In this document: piece after piece, positions 18,287 through 26,808 of the stretch | Numbering within the stretch: position 1 is the stretch's first letter | Layout: each line of letters opens with the position of its first letter | Assembly (NCBI GenBank): GCA_026169375.1 | Contig: JAPFCR010000035.1 | Coordinates: 124,001 to 188,000 of the forward strand | Length of the DNA stretch: 64,000 nucleotides | Direction: 5' to 3' | DNA from: Sporosarcina sp. | GTDB taxonomy: Bacteria > Bacillota > Bacilli > Bacillales_A > Planococcaceae | Notes under the pieces: model-generated | Told to the model about the DNA's origin: nothing | Seen by the model: only the letters and a program-made list of their open reading frames with translations | Database searches by the model: none | Translations under genes and position numbers: made by a program

Positions 18287-19552
18287 TTAGTCTTTCTGAA
18301 TAAGCCCTTTTTCCATCAATTTTTCTGTAGAAGAAAGAACTGCTGCTTTCACATGTTCATATGTTAATCCACCCTGGACATATGCCGTGTACGGTGGTCG
18401 AATTGGGCCGTCAGCCGTTAATTCAATACTAGAACCTTGAATAAACGTTCCCGCCGCCATAATGACATCATCTGCATAGCCTGGCATTTCAGATGGAATC
18501 GGTGCAAAATGCGCGTCAATTGGCGAGTTTTCTTGAATCGTTTGGCAGAACAAAATCATTTGCTCCGCATTTTCAAATGAAACCGACTGAATTAAATCTG
18601 TTCGTTTCGCTGAATAATGCGGTGTTGTATTGAGTCCATAACTCTCTAAAAATGCTGATGTAAATACAGCACCCTTGACAGCTTGACTAACGATATGTGG
18701 TGCTAAGAAAAAACCTTGGTACATTTCAAGTAATGTATCAAGTGATGCGCCCGCTTCAGATCCTAATCCTGGTGAAGTCATGCGGTTCGCACACATTTCA
18801 ACCAGTTCTTCTTTTCCAGCGATATATCCACCTGTTCTCACAAGCCCACCGCCCGGGTTTTTAATTAAAGAACCAGCCATTAAGTCAACGCCAACATTTG
18901 TTGGTTCTAATTCTTCAACAAATTCTCCGTAACAGTTATCTACGAAAACAATGACATTTGAATCAATTGCTTTTACTTTTTCGACCATGTCTTGAATTTC
19001 CGCTACTGTAAATGAAGGACGTTCTGAATAACCTTTAGAACGTTGAATGCCGACTACTTTTGTATTTTCATGCATGTTTTTTTCAACTTCAGCAAAATCA
19101 ACTGAACCATCTTCTAGTAAATCGATATGTTTATATGAAATATTATAATCTTGTAATGAACCTGTATCTTTCTCGCCACCTGAAACGATAGATGCAAGCG
19201 TATCATACGGTTCTCCTGTAATGTATAAAAGCTCATCCCCGGGACGCAACACGCCGAATAAGCTAATCGAAATCGCATGTGTTCCTGAAATGATTTGGTT
19301 TCGAACTAAACAACTTTCTGCTCCGAAGGTTTCCGCATAAACACTTTCTAACACATCGCGTCCTTCATCGTCATAGCCGTATCCCGTTGAACCAGATAAA
19401 TGGAAATCACTTACACGGTTATTTCGAAAAGCTGCTAATACTTTTTTCTGATTCACAAATGCTGTTTGTTCAATTTGTTGAAAATGTGGTCTAACTGTAT
19501 CTTCAATTTCAATGGCTCTATTCATTAAGTTTTCGTCTTCTTTTACAAACAT
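18287..19552 (-). CDS. ynbB: PLP-dependent YnbB family enzyme (methionine gamma-lyase-like)
   Basis: 421 residues. A fold-type I PLP enzyme: N-terminal F-H-L-S-G-S-T-G-Y-G-Y-D-D, then S-G-T-H-A-I near residue 90, V-D-N-C-Y-G-E-F near 207 and the presumed Schiff-base Lys in S-L-I-K-N-P-G-G-G near 233. This matches YnbB, often annotated as aluminium resistance or methionine gamma-lyase family. In B. subtilis ynbB adjoins glnR-glnA, but here it lies beside lexA and no glnR or glnA is present, so the neighbourhood has been rearranged. Substrate uncertain. Confidence 0.9.
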   Translation of the reverse strand: MFVKEDENLMNRAIEIEDTVRPHFQQIEQTAFVNQKKVLAAFRNNRVSDFHLSGSTGYGYDDEGRDVLESVYAETFGAESCLVRNQIISGTHAISISLFGVLRPGDELLYITGEPYDTLASIVSGGEKDTGSLQDYNISYKHIDLLEDGSVDFAEVEKNMHENTKVVGIQRSKGYSERPSFTVAEIQDMVEKVKAIDSNVIVFVDNCYGEFVEELEPTNVGVDLMAGSLIKNPGGGLVRTGGYIAGKEELVEMCANRMTSPGLGSEAGASLDTLLEMYQGFFLAPHIVSQAVKGAVFTSAFLESYGLNTTPHYSAKRTDLIQSVSFENAEQMILFCQTIQENSPIDAHFAPIPSEMPGYADDVIMAAGTFIQGSSIELTADGPIRPPYTAYVQGGLTYEHVKAAVLSSTEKLMEKGLIQKD

Positions 19553-19692
19553 GTTTATTTTAACTCCTCTATTCTATAATCCTTTCTTATATTATCAGTT
19601 TCTGCGAATTGTGGAAAGTTTAAACAAACAACGTGAAATTGCGGTATTTTTATTCTAGGTGTAAAATAGAGTGTAGAAAGTAGGTAATTGAT

Positions 19693-19996
19693 GTGCTGAA
19701 GCTTTTTGTATCCCTATTGACTGTAGTCGCTCTTTTAATTCAACTCATTTACAACTATTTAATGTGGAAGAAAGTTGAAAATTAATGGGAAGGAGAATCA
19801 GATTATTACGATTATCAGTTTTCTTTTAACGGGTTGGATATGAAGTTAGTTTGAATTTGATCAGTTGTTTATTCATACGCTTAAAGAATTATTTTATAAA
19901 GGCGTGACAACTGCCAGCTATTATTTTGTGTTTTTTTGCATTGGGACAATTGGTGACATTATTTTATTTTTCAATGGCAAATATATTGATTACTGA
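19693..19996 (+). pseudogene. Decayed small membrane-protein gene
   Basis: From a GTG at 19693 the frame gives 30 residues with one membrane helix (L-K-L-F-V-S-L-L-T-V-V-A-L-L), then an in-frame TAA at 19783. The same frame continues W-E-G-E-S-D-Y-Y-D-Y-Q-F-S-F-N-G-L to a second stop. After a one-base frame change the reading resumes as F-E-F-D-Q-L-F-I-H-T-L-K-E-L-F and a second hydrophobic helix, to TGA at 19994. The pieces read as one former protein of about 100 residues with two membrane segments. I do not recognise the family. The 30-residue ORF could alternatively be a real small protein. Confidence 0.45.
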
Positions 19997-20063
19997 TTCC
20001 CATAATGTAAATGAATTGTGAAATTCCCTCTTTTAAAAAACACATATAGAAAGGTGAGTAAAT

Positions 20064-20573
20064 ATGAATGTGAAATTTCCAATCGGCAAGCTTCAAGTTC
20101 CTGAAAAAGTAACAACGGCGTGTATTCAAGGATGGTTAAAGGAGATCGAAACTTATACAATTCGTTTAAGAGAAACCGTCGACGGCTTAAATGACGAACA
20201 ATTAAAGAAAACGTATCGTGAAGGCAGCTGGACAGTTCGCGGGCTTGTGCACCATATTGCGGATTCTCAGTTGAATATGTTTCAACGTTTGAAACTCGCG
20301 TTAACAGATGAAAATCCAACCGTCCCTGCTTTCGATCAAAACAAATGGGCAATTCAACCAGATACCAAGCTTCCAGTAGAAAGTTCTATTAAAATGCTAG
20401 AAGGCATAAATGAGCGCATTGTTTCTTTAGGATATCATTTAACTGAAGATCAGTTAGAAAGAACTTTTACGCACGAAGTCAACGGTAAAATCACAGTTGC
20501 GACAAAGGTAGCAAAATTAGCTTGGCATGAAGAACATCACTTGGCTCATATTAAAATTGCGTTGTCGAAGTAA
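20064..20573 (+). CDS. DinB-fold thiol transferase, YfiT/BstA-like
   Basis: 169 residues. DinB-type four-helix protein with the metal-binding His set in V-H-H-I-A-D-S-Q near residue 67 and W-H-E-E-H-H-L-A-H near 158. The N-terminal F-P-I-G-K and W-T-V-R-G-L-V-H-H match YfiT, described in B. subtilis as a bacillithiol S-transferase (BstA). It would conjugate bacillithiol to electrophiles for detoxification. AAGGTGAG lies before the ATG. Confidence 0.85.
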   Translation: MNVKFPIGKLQVPEKVTTACIQGWLKEIETYTIRLRETVDGLNDEQLKKTYREGSWTVRGLVHHIADSQLNMFQRLKLALTDENPTVPAFDQNKWAIQPDTKLPVESSIKMLEGINERIVSLGYHLTEDQLERTFTHEVNGKITVATKVAKLAWHEEHHLAHIKIALSK

Positions 20574-20665
20574 TTTCTTACTTGATACCTGTGCAACTTT
20601 GAATTATCCGATTGTATACTTTGTCATGAATCCTTTTTAAAAAGAGGATTCTTTTATTCTCTGAT

Positions 20666-20732
20666 AATGTCAAATGCTTTTGACATTCAAACAGAAAATG
20701 TTACGCTTGAAATGTAAAAGGTTTTTGACATT
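20666..20732. promoter_or_regulatory. Two 22-bp operators upstream of the small XRE operon
   Basis: 20666-20687 is a perfect palindrome AATGTCAAA-N4-TTTGACATT. 20711-20732 has the same ends with an imperfect left arm. Their starts are 45 bp apart and each contains TTGACA, so promoter -35 elements are embedded in the sites. The XRE protein encoded downstream is the likely ligand (autoregulation, inferred). Confidence 0.65.
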
Positions 20733-20758
20733 TAAAAATGAAAGGATTGAGTTGACTT

Positions 20759-21064
20759 ATGGATATGCTAACTTTAATTACATTTTGGACTTTTTTAGCT
20801 ATTTCCTTAATTTTAATCGGAATTACACTTGTATCTCTTCCGAAATTAGGTGACGAACGAAAAAACTTCATCAAAACAAAAGCCCAGTCCTACGCATTTG
20901 CGGTAATGGTTGGGGTTATTTTGTTTGAAATGATTAAAAAAACGTATCTTGCGTTTTGGGGTAATGATTCTTACGCGGGGATTAATCCGTTTACTTTCCT
21001 GATTACAACTTCCCTCGTATATTTACTTTCCTTACTATTTTTCAAAAAGAAATACGGTGGTTAA
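20759..21064 (+). CDS. Three-helix membrane protein paired with an XRE regulator
   Basis: 101 residues with hydrophobic segments near residues 6-28, 45-65 and 75-95, ending F-F-K-K-K-Y. It ends one base before the XRE start chosen below. Such membrane-protein/XRE pairs are common in Firmicutes, where the membrane partner may sense a signal or modulate the regulator. I do not recognise a more specific family. Confidence 0.6.
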   Translation: MDMLTLITFWTFLAISLILIGITLVSLPKLGDERKNFIKTKAQSYAFAVMVGVILFEMIKKTYLAFWGNDSYAGINPFTFLITTSLVYLLSLLFFKKKYGG

Positions 21065-21065
21065 A

Positions 21066-21257
21066 ATGCAAAATCACATTAAAGAGTTAAGAACAACAGC
21101 CAAATTATCCCAAGCAGAACTTGCTAAACGTTGTAAAGTATCTAGACAAACAATCAATGCGATTGAAAATGATAAATATGATCCTACTTTACAATTGGCT
21201 TTTAATATCGCTTACATTCTAAACACAACCGTTGATGAATTATTTATCAATGAATAA
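21066..21257 (+). CDS. Small XRE transcriptional regulator
   Basis: 63 residues, a single helix-turn-helix (L-S-Q-A-E-L-A-K-R-C-K-V-S-R-Q-T-I-N-A-I-E-N-D-K-Y-D-P) of the YozG/YvaO type that ends T-V-D-E-L-F. The ATG at 21066 is preferred over the GTG at 21057, which forms part of its SD (GGTGG). It is translationally coupled to the membrane protein. Likely an autorepressor through the two 22-bp palindromes upstream. Confidence 0.85.
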   Translation: MQNHIKELRTTAKLSQAELAKRCKVSRQTINAIENDKYDPTLQLAFNIAYILNTTVDELFINE

Positions 21258-21282
21258 AAATTCGTGGGCTTATGGCTTGAAT

Positions 21283-21393
21283 GATCCCTTTTAAGTATAA
21301 ATGTTCAGCGCAAATGCCAACATAAGTAAAGTATCACAACTCATAGTATAGAATGAGCAGAAAAAATATGCTAATTGATAAATGAAAGGGATC
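21283..21393 (+). promoter_or_regulatory. Possible SD-sequestering leader of the TerC gene
   Basis: GATCCCTTT (21283-21291) is the exact complement of AAAGGGATC (21385-21393), which contains the TerC gene SD. If both are in one transcript, the 111-base leader can close over the ribosome site. It does not resemble the yybP-ykoY manganese riboswitch that often precedes such genes. Nine complementary bases can occur by chance. Confidence 0.3.
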
Positions 21394-21399
21394 AAAATT

Positions 21400-22155
21400 A
21401 TGGACTCAATTTGGCTCGAGTACGGATGGACTTTACTTATATTAATCGGACTTGAAGGAATATTGTCTGCTGATAATGCACTTGTTCTTGCAGTAATTGC
21501 AAAGCATTTACCTGACAAACAAAAAAAGAAAGCAATTGATTATGGGATTTTAATCGCGTTTTTCTTCAGATTCATTTCTATTTTCCTAATTTCTTTTTTA
21601 GCAGGGGTATGGTGGGTGCAAGCCATTGGGGCAGCTTACCTAATCTACTTAAGCTTGAAATACGTTTACAGTAATTTGATTCGAAAGAAAAGCAAGAATG
21701 GTGATGAACAGTCCAAAAAGAATGGTTCAGGATTTTGGCCAACTGTCGTAAAGATTGGAATTGCAGACGTTGCCTTTGCCATTGACTCAGTCCTAGCGGC
21801 TTTTGCACTTGCCGTTACACTTCCCAAAACTTCGCTGCCTCAAATTGGCGGTATGGATGGAGGACAATTTTCGGTCATTGTCGCTGGAACAATTGCTGGT
21901 TTAGTTCTTATAAAGTTTGCTGCTTCCTGGTTTGTAAAGCTATTAGACAAACGACCAGGTCTAGAAACAGTCGCTTATTTAATCGTCGGTTGGGTCGGTG
22001 TGAAGCTTGCGATCATTACGCTTTCTCACAAAGATGTTGGGATACTCCCGCTCAACTTCCCTCACACGACGGGCTGGACGATTACTTTCTGGGGTGGACT
22101 ACTTCTCCTTGCTGTCGGTGGATGGTTCTTTTCCGGTAGAACTTCGAAGAAATAA
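21400..22155 (+). CDS. TerC family membrane protein (YceF-like)
   Basis: 251 residues with about seven membrane helices. The TerC signature residues are present: G-L-E-G-I-L-S-A-D-N-A-L-V near residue 16-28 and A-D-V-A-F-A-I-D-S-V-L-A-A-F near 122-135, with membrane-embedded acidic residues suited to metal transport. B. subtilis YceF and YkoY of this family export manganese, at least partly during protein secretion. The ATG at 21400 is chosen for its AAAGGGA SD. Confidence 0.85.
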   Translation: MDSIWLEYGWTLLILIGLEGILSADNALVLAVIAKHLPDKQKKKAIDYGILIAFFFRFISIFLISFLAGVWWVQAIGAAYLIYLSLKYVYSNLIRKKSKNGDEQSKKNGSGFWPTVVKIGIADVAFAIDSVLAAFALAVTLPKTSLPQIGGMDGGQFSVIVAGTIAGLVLIKFAASWFVKLLDKRPGLETVAYLIVGWVGVKLAIITLSHKDVGILPLNFPHTTGWTITFWGGLLLLAVGGWFFSGRTSKK

Positions 22156-22208
22156 TGTTAAACTGGTATCGTTAGGTAATTTAAAAGTAGATACAAAGGA
22201 GTTTTATC

Positions 22209-22562
22209 ATGACCAAACACAAAATTTATACAATGGCTTTTAGTAAAGTTTATCCGCATTATATCTCGAAAGCAGAGAAAAAAGGACGAACAAAAGCAGA
22301 AGTCAATCAAATTATTCGTTGGTTGACAGGTTATACCCAGGAAGAATTAGAAGAACAACTGGAAAATGAAACAAACTTTGAAACCTTTTTTATAGAAGCA
22401 CCCCTGTTAAATCCTTCACGGACTTTCATTAAAGGTGTCATCTGCGGCGTTCGAGTGGAAGAGATCGAAGAACCGATCATGCAGGAAATTCGTTATTTGG
22501 ATAAGCTCATTGATGAGTTAGCAAAGGGCAAATCGATGAAGAAAATTTTGTGGAAAGAATAA
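22209..22562 (+). CDS. DUF2200 family protein
   Basis: 117 residues. The block [23 protein letters not shown] and I-I-R-W-L-T-G-Y are characteristic of DUF2200. It has no membrane segment. AAAGGAG lies 9 bases before the ATG. It is spaced 17 bases from the next gene, so they are probably co-transcribed. Function unknown. Confidence 0.85.
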   Translation: MTKHKIYTMAFSKVYPHYISKAEKKGRTKAEVNQIIRWLTGYTQEELEEQLENETNFETFFIEAPLLNPSRTFIKGVICGVRVEEIEEPIMQEIRYLDKLIDELAKGKSMKKILWKE

Positions 22563-22579
22563 AGTTAAAGGATGGATGA

Positions 22580-22981
22580 ATGATGGCAAAAATCATGCCG
22601 TTTTTAATGTTTCAAGACGGGAAAGCAGAAGAAGCAATGAATGTTTACACTTCTCTTATTGAGGATTCTAAAATTACGAGTATCTCTCGGTACGGTGCAA
22701 ATGAGGCTGGGGATGAAGGTACAGTAATGCAAGCGACATTCTCTTTAAAAGGACAAGATTTCATGTGTATTGACAGCAATGTGAAGCATGAGTTTACCTT
22801 TACACCTTCGTTTTCAATTTACATTACTTGTGATTCTGAGGACGAGATTAATCACCTTTATGAAAAGCTTTTACAGGATGGACAAGCGCTTATGCCGTTA
22901 AATGACTATGGCTTTAGTAAAAAATTTGGTTGGTTAAATGACCGTTTCGGCGTTTCATGGCAACTTAACCTTCCAAAATAA
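22580..22981 (+). CDS. VOC superfamily protein (PhnB/YjdN-like)
   Basis: 133 residues. It opens I-M-P-F-L-M-F-Q-D-G-K-A-E-E-A-M-N-V-Y and ends F-G-W-L-N-D-R-F-G-V-S-W-Q-L-N, the usual frame of the VOC '3-demethylubiquinone methyltransferase-like' group. Members bind small molecules or metals; no catalytic role is inferred. Tandem ATGs at the start leave a one-codon ambiguity. Confidence 0.8.
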   Translation: MMAKIMPFLMFQDGKAEEAMNVYTSLIEDSKITSISRYGANEAGDEGTVMQATFSLKGQDFMCIDSNVKHEFTFTPSFSIYITCDSEDEINHLYEKLLQDGQALMPLNDYGFSKKFGWLNDRFGVSWQLNLPK

Positions 22982-23108
22982 AATTTACGCCAGTCATCCA
23001 AACATATCACGAAAAATCCTCATAATTTTTTGAATGACTGCGTATCTGTTTATAGCTCTACTAGTTAATAGACTATTCTAATGATTCATAAAAAACATAA
23101 CATCATAT

Positions 23109-23825
23109 TTAAATCGACACTTCTAATGATAAAAAATCAGGGAGTGTTTGTTCATGCTTATCGAGCATAATTTGTTCGGGCTTAATCCCTTGCTCACGTA
23201 ACACTTCAATGTTTTGGACGAGGAATTCATCGCTACCGACAATATAGAAATGACCGTCTTTGTCAGTAGCAAGGTTCTTCACTTCTTCATAATAGTCTTT
23301 ACGGTTATCAACGAATTGTGATGTGAAATTTTTATCAGGTGCAGATTCAAAAATAGTAGTGAACAAATAATCTTTTGATGAATCGACATTCAAGGAATGC
23401 ATGTGATTGATGTTGTCGGCACGTTCGAAATACTCAAGTACAAGCGGTCTGAATGTTGCGAGACCAACGCCTGATGATAATAAGTAAACATTTTTGTCTT
23501 CTCTTTTAAGTGGTACATTCGAACGTGTTTTAAAGAGTGCAACTTGATCGCCGACTTTAAGGCCTCTTAAAATCGCTTTAAACTCAGAACACTGCTCTTT
23601 AATACGTGTTGTAATTCCGATTGACTCTTCATTCGGTAAAGTAGAGATAGACATATGGCGAATCAAACCGCGATTTGGTTTTTCTCCAGCATTAAAACCT
23701 TCTAATGCAAAATGCGTGTGGGCGCCTTCTTCCCATGTAAAGTCCTGTGGGCAGTCGAGCATATATGTTTTAACCTCAGGTGTTTCTTCAATAATCTTAT
23801 TAATCTTAGTCCAGTATATTTGCAT
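23109..23825 (-). CDS. FAD/NAD(P)-binding ferredoxin-reductase-like oxidoreductase
   Basis: 238 residues. The N-terminal FAD-binding barrel has R-H-M-S-I-S-T-L-P (R-x-Y/M-S-x-S type) and the nucleotide-binding half has S-S-G-V-G-L-A-T-F-R-P and I-V-G-S-D-E-F. It lacks a 2Fe-2S domain. A strong Fur-box match lies 58 bases upstream of the start, so it is probably induced by iron starvation. It may supply electrons for ferric-siderophore reduction or heme breakdown (inference). Confidence 0.75.
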   Translation of the reverse strand: MQIYWTKINKIIEETPEVKTYMLDCPQDFTWEEGAHTHFALEGFNAGEKPNRGLIRHMSISTLPNEESIGITTRIKEQCSEFKAILRGLKVGDQVALFKTRSNVPLKREDKNVYLLSSGVGLATFRPLVLEYFERADNINHMHSLNVDSSKDYLFTTIFESAPDKNFTSQFVDNRKDYYEEVKNLATDKDGHFYIVGSDEFLVQNIEVLREQGIKPEQIMLDKHEQTLPDFLSLEVSI

Positions 23826-23882
23826 ATTTTTGGCTCCTTATTAAATTATTTATCGTTATCATCTTCTCTAAGATACTATAAA

Positions 23883-23897
23883 TGATAACAATTCTCA
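23883..23897. promoter_or_regulatory. Fur box upstream of the oxidoreductase
   Basis: TGATAACAATTCTCA matches the 7-1-7 Fur consensus TGATAAT-N-ATTATCA with two mismatches, upstream of the minus-strand gene. A further TTATCA lies next to it. Confidence 0.65.
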
Positions 23898-24082
23898 ATT
23901 AAACAAGCTAATTGTTACAATAACTCCTCTTCGAATTCATTTATATTTAAATAGTTTTCAAAATAGGTTGAATTTAATTTTGAAAATTATTACAATAAAT
24001 ATAATTATCTGGAAATAACACACCTTTAATTAATTGAATTTTCTTAGTGTTTGCCAGTATTGATTAGTATGGGGGTATAGAA

Positions 24083-25453
24083 ATGAATGAAGTCATCACT
24101 GCATTGAAACTATTTTTAACAGAAGAACAAATCTCTACTAACGCCACAATTCGAGAACAGCATGGTAAAGATGAAACTTACCTTGAAACAAGTCTCCCTG
24201 ACATTGTCGTATTTCCTAATTCGACTGAAGAAGTTAGTCAAATTATGAAAACCGCACAACATTTTAAAACACCAATTACGCCTTTTGGTGTTGGTACTAG
24301 TTTAGAAGGACATGTTATTCCATATGAAAAGGGCATTACGATCGATTTTTCATTAATGAATAAAATTATTGACATTCAAGAAAAAGACTTACTCGTAAAA
24401 GTTCAACCTGGTGTCACAAGGGAACAATTAAATAAGGCCCTTAAAAAACACGGCCTATTCTTTCCTGTCGATCCAGGAGCGAATGCAACACTTGGTGGCA
24501 TGGCTGCAACAAATGCAAGTGGAACAACAACTGTCAAATACGGGGTCATGCGTGATCAAGTTCGAGATATGGAAGTTGTGCTTGCGGATGGCAAGATTAT
24601 ACATACAGGAAGTCAAGCTGCAAAATCAGCTTCAGGTTACCATTTAAATGGACTTTTTGTTGGTTCAGAAGGAACACTCGGTTGTTTTACTGAGCTCACA
24701 TTACAAGTCTACGGCATCCCAGAACACATCGTTGCGGCACGCGCGACTTTTCTGGATTTATCAAGTGCGATTGAATCAGTTACATCCGTTTTACAAGCAG
24801 GCATTCCAATTGCAAGAGTAGAATTTGTTGATGAGGCTTCGATTGTCCAGATTAATAAATTTAGCGAAACAAATTATCCTATAAAGCCAACCCTTTTTCT
24901 TGAATTCCACGGTAATGAATCTGGGTTAAATGAAGACGTTGATTTTACAAAAGTAATTATGGAAGACCACGGTTGTGAGGGCTTTCTATCTGAAACTGAC
25001 AATGCTGCTCGTACTCAACTGTGGGATGCTCGCCATAACTTAGCCTATGCTTATGTACATGATTACGCGGGTAAGAAAATGATGCTTACAGACGTAGCTG
25101 TACCTATTTCAGAACTGGCAGATGCTGTGCTTTATACACGTGTAGAATTAGATAAACTCGATATTCCAGGTGGTGTACTTGGCCATGTTGGTGATGGAAA
25201 TTTTCATTCCATTATTATGATTGATATGAATAATGAAGAAGAATTGAAAAAAGCAAAAGATTTTAATGAGAAAGTTGTTTTGTATGCGCTAGAACGTGGG
25301 GGTACTTGTACAGGCGAGCACGGAGTTGGGATCGGTAAGAAGCCCTATCAGCGCCAAGAACACGGTGCTGCATTAGACGTAATGACACAAATTAAAAGAA
25401 CGTTAGATCCGAATAACATTTTAAATCCAAATAAAATTGTTTCACTAGATTAG
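24083..25453 (+). CDS. FAD-linked oxidase, GlcD/D-lactate dehydrogenase type
   Basis: 456 residues. A PCMH-type FAD domain shows P-F-G-V-G-T-S-L-E-G-H near residue 73 and P-G-A-N-A-T-L-G-G-M-A-A-T-N-A-S-G near 132. The C-terminal domain has H-V-G-D-G-N-F-H-S and C-T-G-E-H-G-V-G-I-G-K. It oxidises a 2-hydroxy acid such as D-lactate, glycolate or 2-hydroxyglutarate. No GlcE or GlcF partner is next to it. A transporter gene follows 12 bases later in the same unit. Confidence 0.88.
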   Translation: MNEVITALKLFLTEEQISTNATIREQHGKDETYLETSLPDIVVFPNSTEEVSQIMKTAQHFKTPITPFGVGTSLEGHVIPYEKGITIDFSLMNKIIDIQEKDLLVKVQPGVTREQLNKALKKHGLFFPVDPGANATLGGMAATNASGTTTVKYGVMRDQVRDMEVVLADGKIIHTGSQAAKSASGYHLNGLFVGSEGTLGCFTELTLQVYGIPEHIVAARATFLDLSSAIESVTSVLQAGIPIARVEFVDEASIVQINKFSETNYPIKPTLFLEFHGNESGLNEDVDFTKVIMEDHGCEGFLSETDNAARTQLWDARHNLAYAYVHDYAGKKMMLTDVAVPISELADAVLYTRVELDKLDIPGGVLGHVGDGNFHSIIMIDMNNEEELKKAKDFNEKVVLYALERGGTCTGEHGVGIGKKPYQRQEHGAALDVMTQIKRTLDPNNILNPNKIVSLD

Positions 25454-25465
25454 GATGGATGCTAC

Positions 25466-26395
25466 ATGGAAGTATTACTGAAAATAAACGCGTTTGCAGG
25501 AAAATATTTTGCTGTATTTGTTATTTTAACAGCTATTATTGCTTTCCTTTTTCCTTCAAACTTCGTCGTGTTCGGAAGCTATGTTACGTTATTACTTGGA
25601 GTTGTCATGTTTGGAATGGGACTTACTTTAACACCCGTTGATTTCAAAGTTGTTTTTACAAACCCAATTCCTGTCATTATCGGGATCATTTTGCAATATA
25701 CAATGATGCCGCTCATTGCATTTTCACTCGCTTATTTACTTAAACTCCCTTCTGAGTTAGCAGCAGGACTCGTATTATTAGGCTCTGTTCCTGGCGGGAC
25801 GGCTTCAAATGTGATTGTATACTTAGCAAGAGGGAACGTTGCTTTGTCCGTTGCCATGACTTCCCTTTCGACATTGCTTGCACCCATTTTAACACCTTTA
25901 CTTCTTTACTTTTTAGCTGGACAATGGTTACCTGTGAATCCGACGGAAATGTTCGTATCAATTTTACAAGTTATTATTATCCCAATTGTTCTAGGGTTTT
26001 TAATGCAAAGATTCTTTCCAACAATTGTTCAAAAAGGTGTTTCCATTGTTCCACTTATTTCTGTCATCGCCATTCTCATTATTGTATCTGCGGTGACAGC
26101 AGCGAACGGTGAAAATGTCGTCACTTCAGGTATCTCAGTTTTTATTGCTGTATTTTTACACAATAGTTTAGGATTATTATTGGGATATATTGTAGCATTA
26201 ATGGCAGGTTTAGATGAAGAGAATCGTAGAGCCATTTCGATTGAAGTAGGAATGCAAAACTCTGGTCTAGGTGTGGCTCTAGCAACGGCTCACTTTAGCC
26301 CGCTTGCTGCGCTTCCAAGTGTATGGGGTGCAATTTGGCACAATATATCCGGACCTATTCTTGCGACATTTTGGGAAAGTAAGTCGAAGAAATAA
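25466..26395 (+). CDS. Bile acid:sodium symporter family transporter (YocS/PanS-like)
   Basis: 309 residues, nine to ten membrane helices. Family motifs are G-M-G-L-T-L-T near residue 50, G-S-V-P-G-G-T-A-S-N-V-I-V-Y-L-A-R-G near 105 and E-V-G-M-Q-N-S-G-L-G near 265. Members carry organic anions with Na+. It lies 12 bases after the GlcD-like oxidase, so an attractive reading is uptake of that enzyme's hydroxy-acid substrate. That is inferred from context only. Confidence 0.85.
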   Translation: MEVLLKINAFAGKYFAVFVILTAIIAFLFPSNFVVFGSYVTLLLGVVMFGMGLTLTPVDFKVVFTNPIPVIIGIILQYTMMPLIAFSLAYLLKLPSELAAGLVLLGSVPGGTASNVIVYLARGNVALSVAMTSLSTLLAPILTPLLLYFLAGQWLPVNPTEMFVSILQVIIIPIVLGFLMQRFFPTIVQKGVSIVPLISVIAILIIVSAVTAANGENVVTSGISVFIAVFLHNSLGLLLGYIVALMAGLDEENRRAISIEVGMQNSGLGVALATAHFSPLAALPSVWGAIWHNISGPILATFWESKSKK

Positions 26396-26424
26396 CATGC
26401 AGAGTGTCCGCTAAGATAAAAAAC

Positions 26425-26455
26425 GCCGAAGTCAATCATTCATATTGACTTCGGC
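26425..26455 (+). terminator. Terminator after the symporter
   Basis: A 12-bp stem (GCCGAAGTCAAT / ATTGACTTCGGC) followed by ATTTTTG. Confidence 0.85.
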
Positions 26456-26532
26456 ATTTTTGTTTTGTAACAGTGTTGACTTTAAACTTTTATTAATCTA
26501 GAAGGAACTGGTGCTCACCAGTTCCTTCCATA

Positions 26533-26757
26533 TCACTTCTCTAAATCGAGCGCAATACTTTTTGACGGCACGTATGTCGAGATGGCGTGTTTATAAACGA
26601 GTTGCTGTTTACCATCCGTTTCTAATAATACTGTGTAATTGTCATAAGATTTAATAAGACCCCTTAACTGAAAACCATTCATTAAAAAAACTGTAACAAA
26701 CACCTTATCTTTGCGTAATGAATTTAAAAAAACTTCCTGCAAATTCCTTTGTTTCAT
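26533..26757 (-). CDS. hfq: RNA chaperone Hfq
   Basis: 74 residues. Sm1 motif ([17 protein letters not shown]) and Sm2 (Y-K-H-A-I-S-T) are both intact, and the N-terminal [11 protein letters not shown] matches Bacillus Hfq. It forms a hexamer that binds sRNAs and A-rich mRNA. It lies downstream of miaA as in many bacteria. Confidence 0.97.
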   Translation of the reverse strand: MKQRNLQEVFLNSLRKDKVFVTVFLMNGFQLRGLIKSYDNYTVLLETDGKQQLVYKHAISTYVPSKSIALDLEK

Positions 26758-26808
26758 ATGATAATTCCTCCCTCGTGAACTTTTCCCCTTCCCTTACTTA
26801 GTTCTCTA

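Noticed and set aside
21258..21399. yybP-ykoY manganese riboswitch before the TerC gene
   Set aside because: The conserved bulged motif expected for that class is not visible in the leader.
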